Below are positions 22,510-23,050 of a stretch of DNA of 23,050 nt, in pieces. Source of the DNA: a virus. Under the pieces are notes generated by a model that was not told where the DNA came from, made no database searches, and saw nothing but the letters and a program-made list of their open reading frames with translations. The number at the start of each line of letters is the position of its first letter. Position 1 is the stretch's first letter. Location: the IMG/VR virus record IMGVR_UViG_3300044675_005396, positions 1 through 23,050 of that record; one strand, given 5' to 3'. A program made the position numbers and the translations under genes.

Positions 22510-22703
22510 GCCTGCCAGACCGCGACAGCGTGCATCCCGCCGATCTCAGGGCCTACGCGCTCATCGACTGGCAGCCGTCGCAGCTTGTCCGCTGCCCAAC
22601 GTGCAGGGAGTCCGGCCTCGCTGGCTACTCCGCCCACAAGCTCGTCGCCCTCGCCTGCCAGAAGTGCGGGCCGATTTCGCTGCCTGCCGGACTGGGCCAA
22701 TAA
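22506..22703 (+). CDS. Small zinc-ribbon protein, 65 aa
   Basis: The 65-aa protein has CPTC (Cys30, Cys33) and CQKC (Cys51, Cys54), separated by a 17-residue loop (RESGLAGYSAHKLVALA), the layout of a zinc ribbon. The N-terminal 25 residues are polar (DRDSVHPADLRAYALIDWQP). It is the last gene of the late operon. Such small ribbons may bind nucleic acid or protein, but no specific function can be assigned. The start overlaps the stop of the 50-aa gene; a terminator follows. Confidence 0.7.
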   Translation: MSLPDRDSVHPADLRAYALIDWQPSQLVRCPTCRESGLAGYSAHKLVALACQKCGPISLPAGLGQ

Positions 22704-22738
22704 AAAGCCCACTTGTTACGGTGGGGCTTTGGTTTTTT
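22704..22738 (+). terminator. Rho-independent terminator ending the late operon
   Basis: AAAGCCC-AC pairs with GTGGGGCTTT (one bulged G) around the loop TTGTTACG, followed by GG and six T residues (22733-22738). It lies directly after the zinc-ribbon stop. The rightward late transcript most likely ends here. Confidence 0.75.
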
Positions 22739-22876
22739 ACAGTGCTTATGGGGTCTTGTGCTAGTGGAAAATGGTAAGCAAAAGCAGGCTTTAAGCCGAC
22801 CTAATCCACGCCGCGAAAGCCTGACTTTCTTACGGTTTATGGTGCGTAAGACCGCCCTATCTGGAAGAAGTTACGA
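22739..22876. other. Intergenic stretch with inverted repeats
   Basis: No gene is supported. CAGGCTTT and AAAGCCTG (about 22783-22823) form an 8-bp inverted repeat with a long spacer, and CTTACG/CGTAAG (near 22829-22850) form another. This could be a terminator for the leftward gene from the right edge or a boundary of the phage module. No attachment-site repeat is identifiable within this window. Confidence 0.3.
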
Positions 22877-23050
22877 CTACACAACGTTAGGCAAAACGGA
22901 AAGAAATGTTTCGTGGTGTTTGCCGTCGATGTGCCATCGCCAGCCGTGGCATCTCTCGACGCAATTCTTTCTGCGTGGGCTAAGCATTGCTATTGCAGCT
23001 TCGATTCTAGTTCTCCCTCGAAAGTTTACTGGCGATAACTGATCACTCGT
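22877..23050 (-). CDS. Leftward open frame entering from the right edge (C-terminal 57 residues)
   Basis: A leftward frame is open from base 23050 to a TAG at 22877-22879. The 57 visible residues (TSDQLSPVNFRGRTRIEAAI... FLSVLPNVV) contain a Cys/His/Trp cluster (CVERCHGWRWHIDGKHH). The other two leftward frames carry stops. It faces the late operon and ends about 140 bases from its terminator. No family recognised; the frame is short enough that chance is possible. The rightward 109-aa frame over the same DNA starts inside the terminator and is judged spurious. Confidence 0.35.
   Translation of the reverse strand, partial: TSDQLSPVNFRGRTRIEAAIAMLSPRRKNCVERCHGWRWHIDGKHHETFLSVLPNVV

Noticed and set aside
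22713-23042. Rightward 109-codon frame after the late terminator
   Set aside because: It starts inside the terminator hairpin and has unlikely composition. The leftward frame entering from the right edge is a better candidate.

Overview
The window is the late (packaging, head, tail, lysis) module of a tailed double-stranded DNA phage or prophage, preceded by about 2.3 kb of gene-poor regulatory DNA and a leftward cluster of very small genes. The terminase large subunit, gpW-like joiner and portal are lambda-like, while the major capsid protein looks P22-coat-like, so the virion module is mosaic. A tape-measure-like gene and candidate tail-tube and chaperone genes point to a siphovirus with a short tail. 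The host cannot be named with certainty. The late genes are GC-rich, and most starts lack a Shine-Dalgarno sequence and follow A/T-rich leaders ending in 'atc' or 'acc'. That would suit a host using SD-independent initiation, such as a member of the Verrucomicrobiota/PVC group, but this is inference. No integrase, repressor, replication gene or recognisable endolysin lies in the window.

Left region (1-2668): a leftward gene runs off the left edge. Next comes a leftward overlapping set of three small genes: an 82-aa unknown, a 50-aa ribbon-helix-helix (RHH) protein and a 40-aa single-span membrane protein, with a palindromic operator candidate upstream. From 1060 to 2360 there is no convincing gene. 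This stretch holds many hairpins, terminator-like structures on both strands, two clusters of 11-bp phased repeats beside an AT-rich tract, and a GGGAA/GGGAACAA minisatellite. A possible 56-aa gene and CCTAG-containing inverted repeats precede the terminase.

Packaging and head (2669-12650): small and large terminase, then an antisense two-gene cassette (60-aa unknown plus 58-aa RHH-like protein), a small membrane protein, an unknown 295-aa protein, gpW-like joiner, portal, a 437-aa beta-rich decoration or fibre-like protein, a 61-aa protein, a fused prohead protease/scaffold and the major capsid protein.

Neck and tail (12666-21479): neck and tail-completion candidates, a small tail-tube candidate, a chaperone-position gene, a short tape measure, five small or medium tail-tip genes, an 872-aa mosaic tail fibre and a fibre-associated protein.

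Lysis end (21476-22738): a membrane-anchored S26-type peptidase with a Ser-His-Asp (ER/archaeal-type) arrangement, a holin-like protein, a 50-aa membrane protein and a 65-aa zinc ribbon, three of these junctions being 4-base overlaps, closed by a Rho-independent terminator. Beyond it a leftward open frame enters from the right edge. The most interesting items are small genes of 60 aa or less, especially the antisense RHH cassette inside the head operon, the ER-type peptidase where an endolysin is usually found, and the helically phased repeat array.
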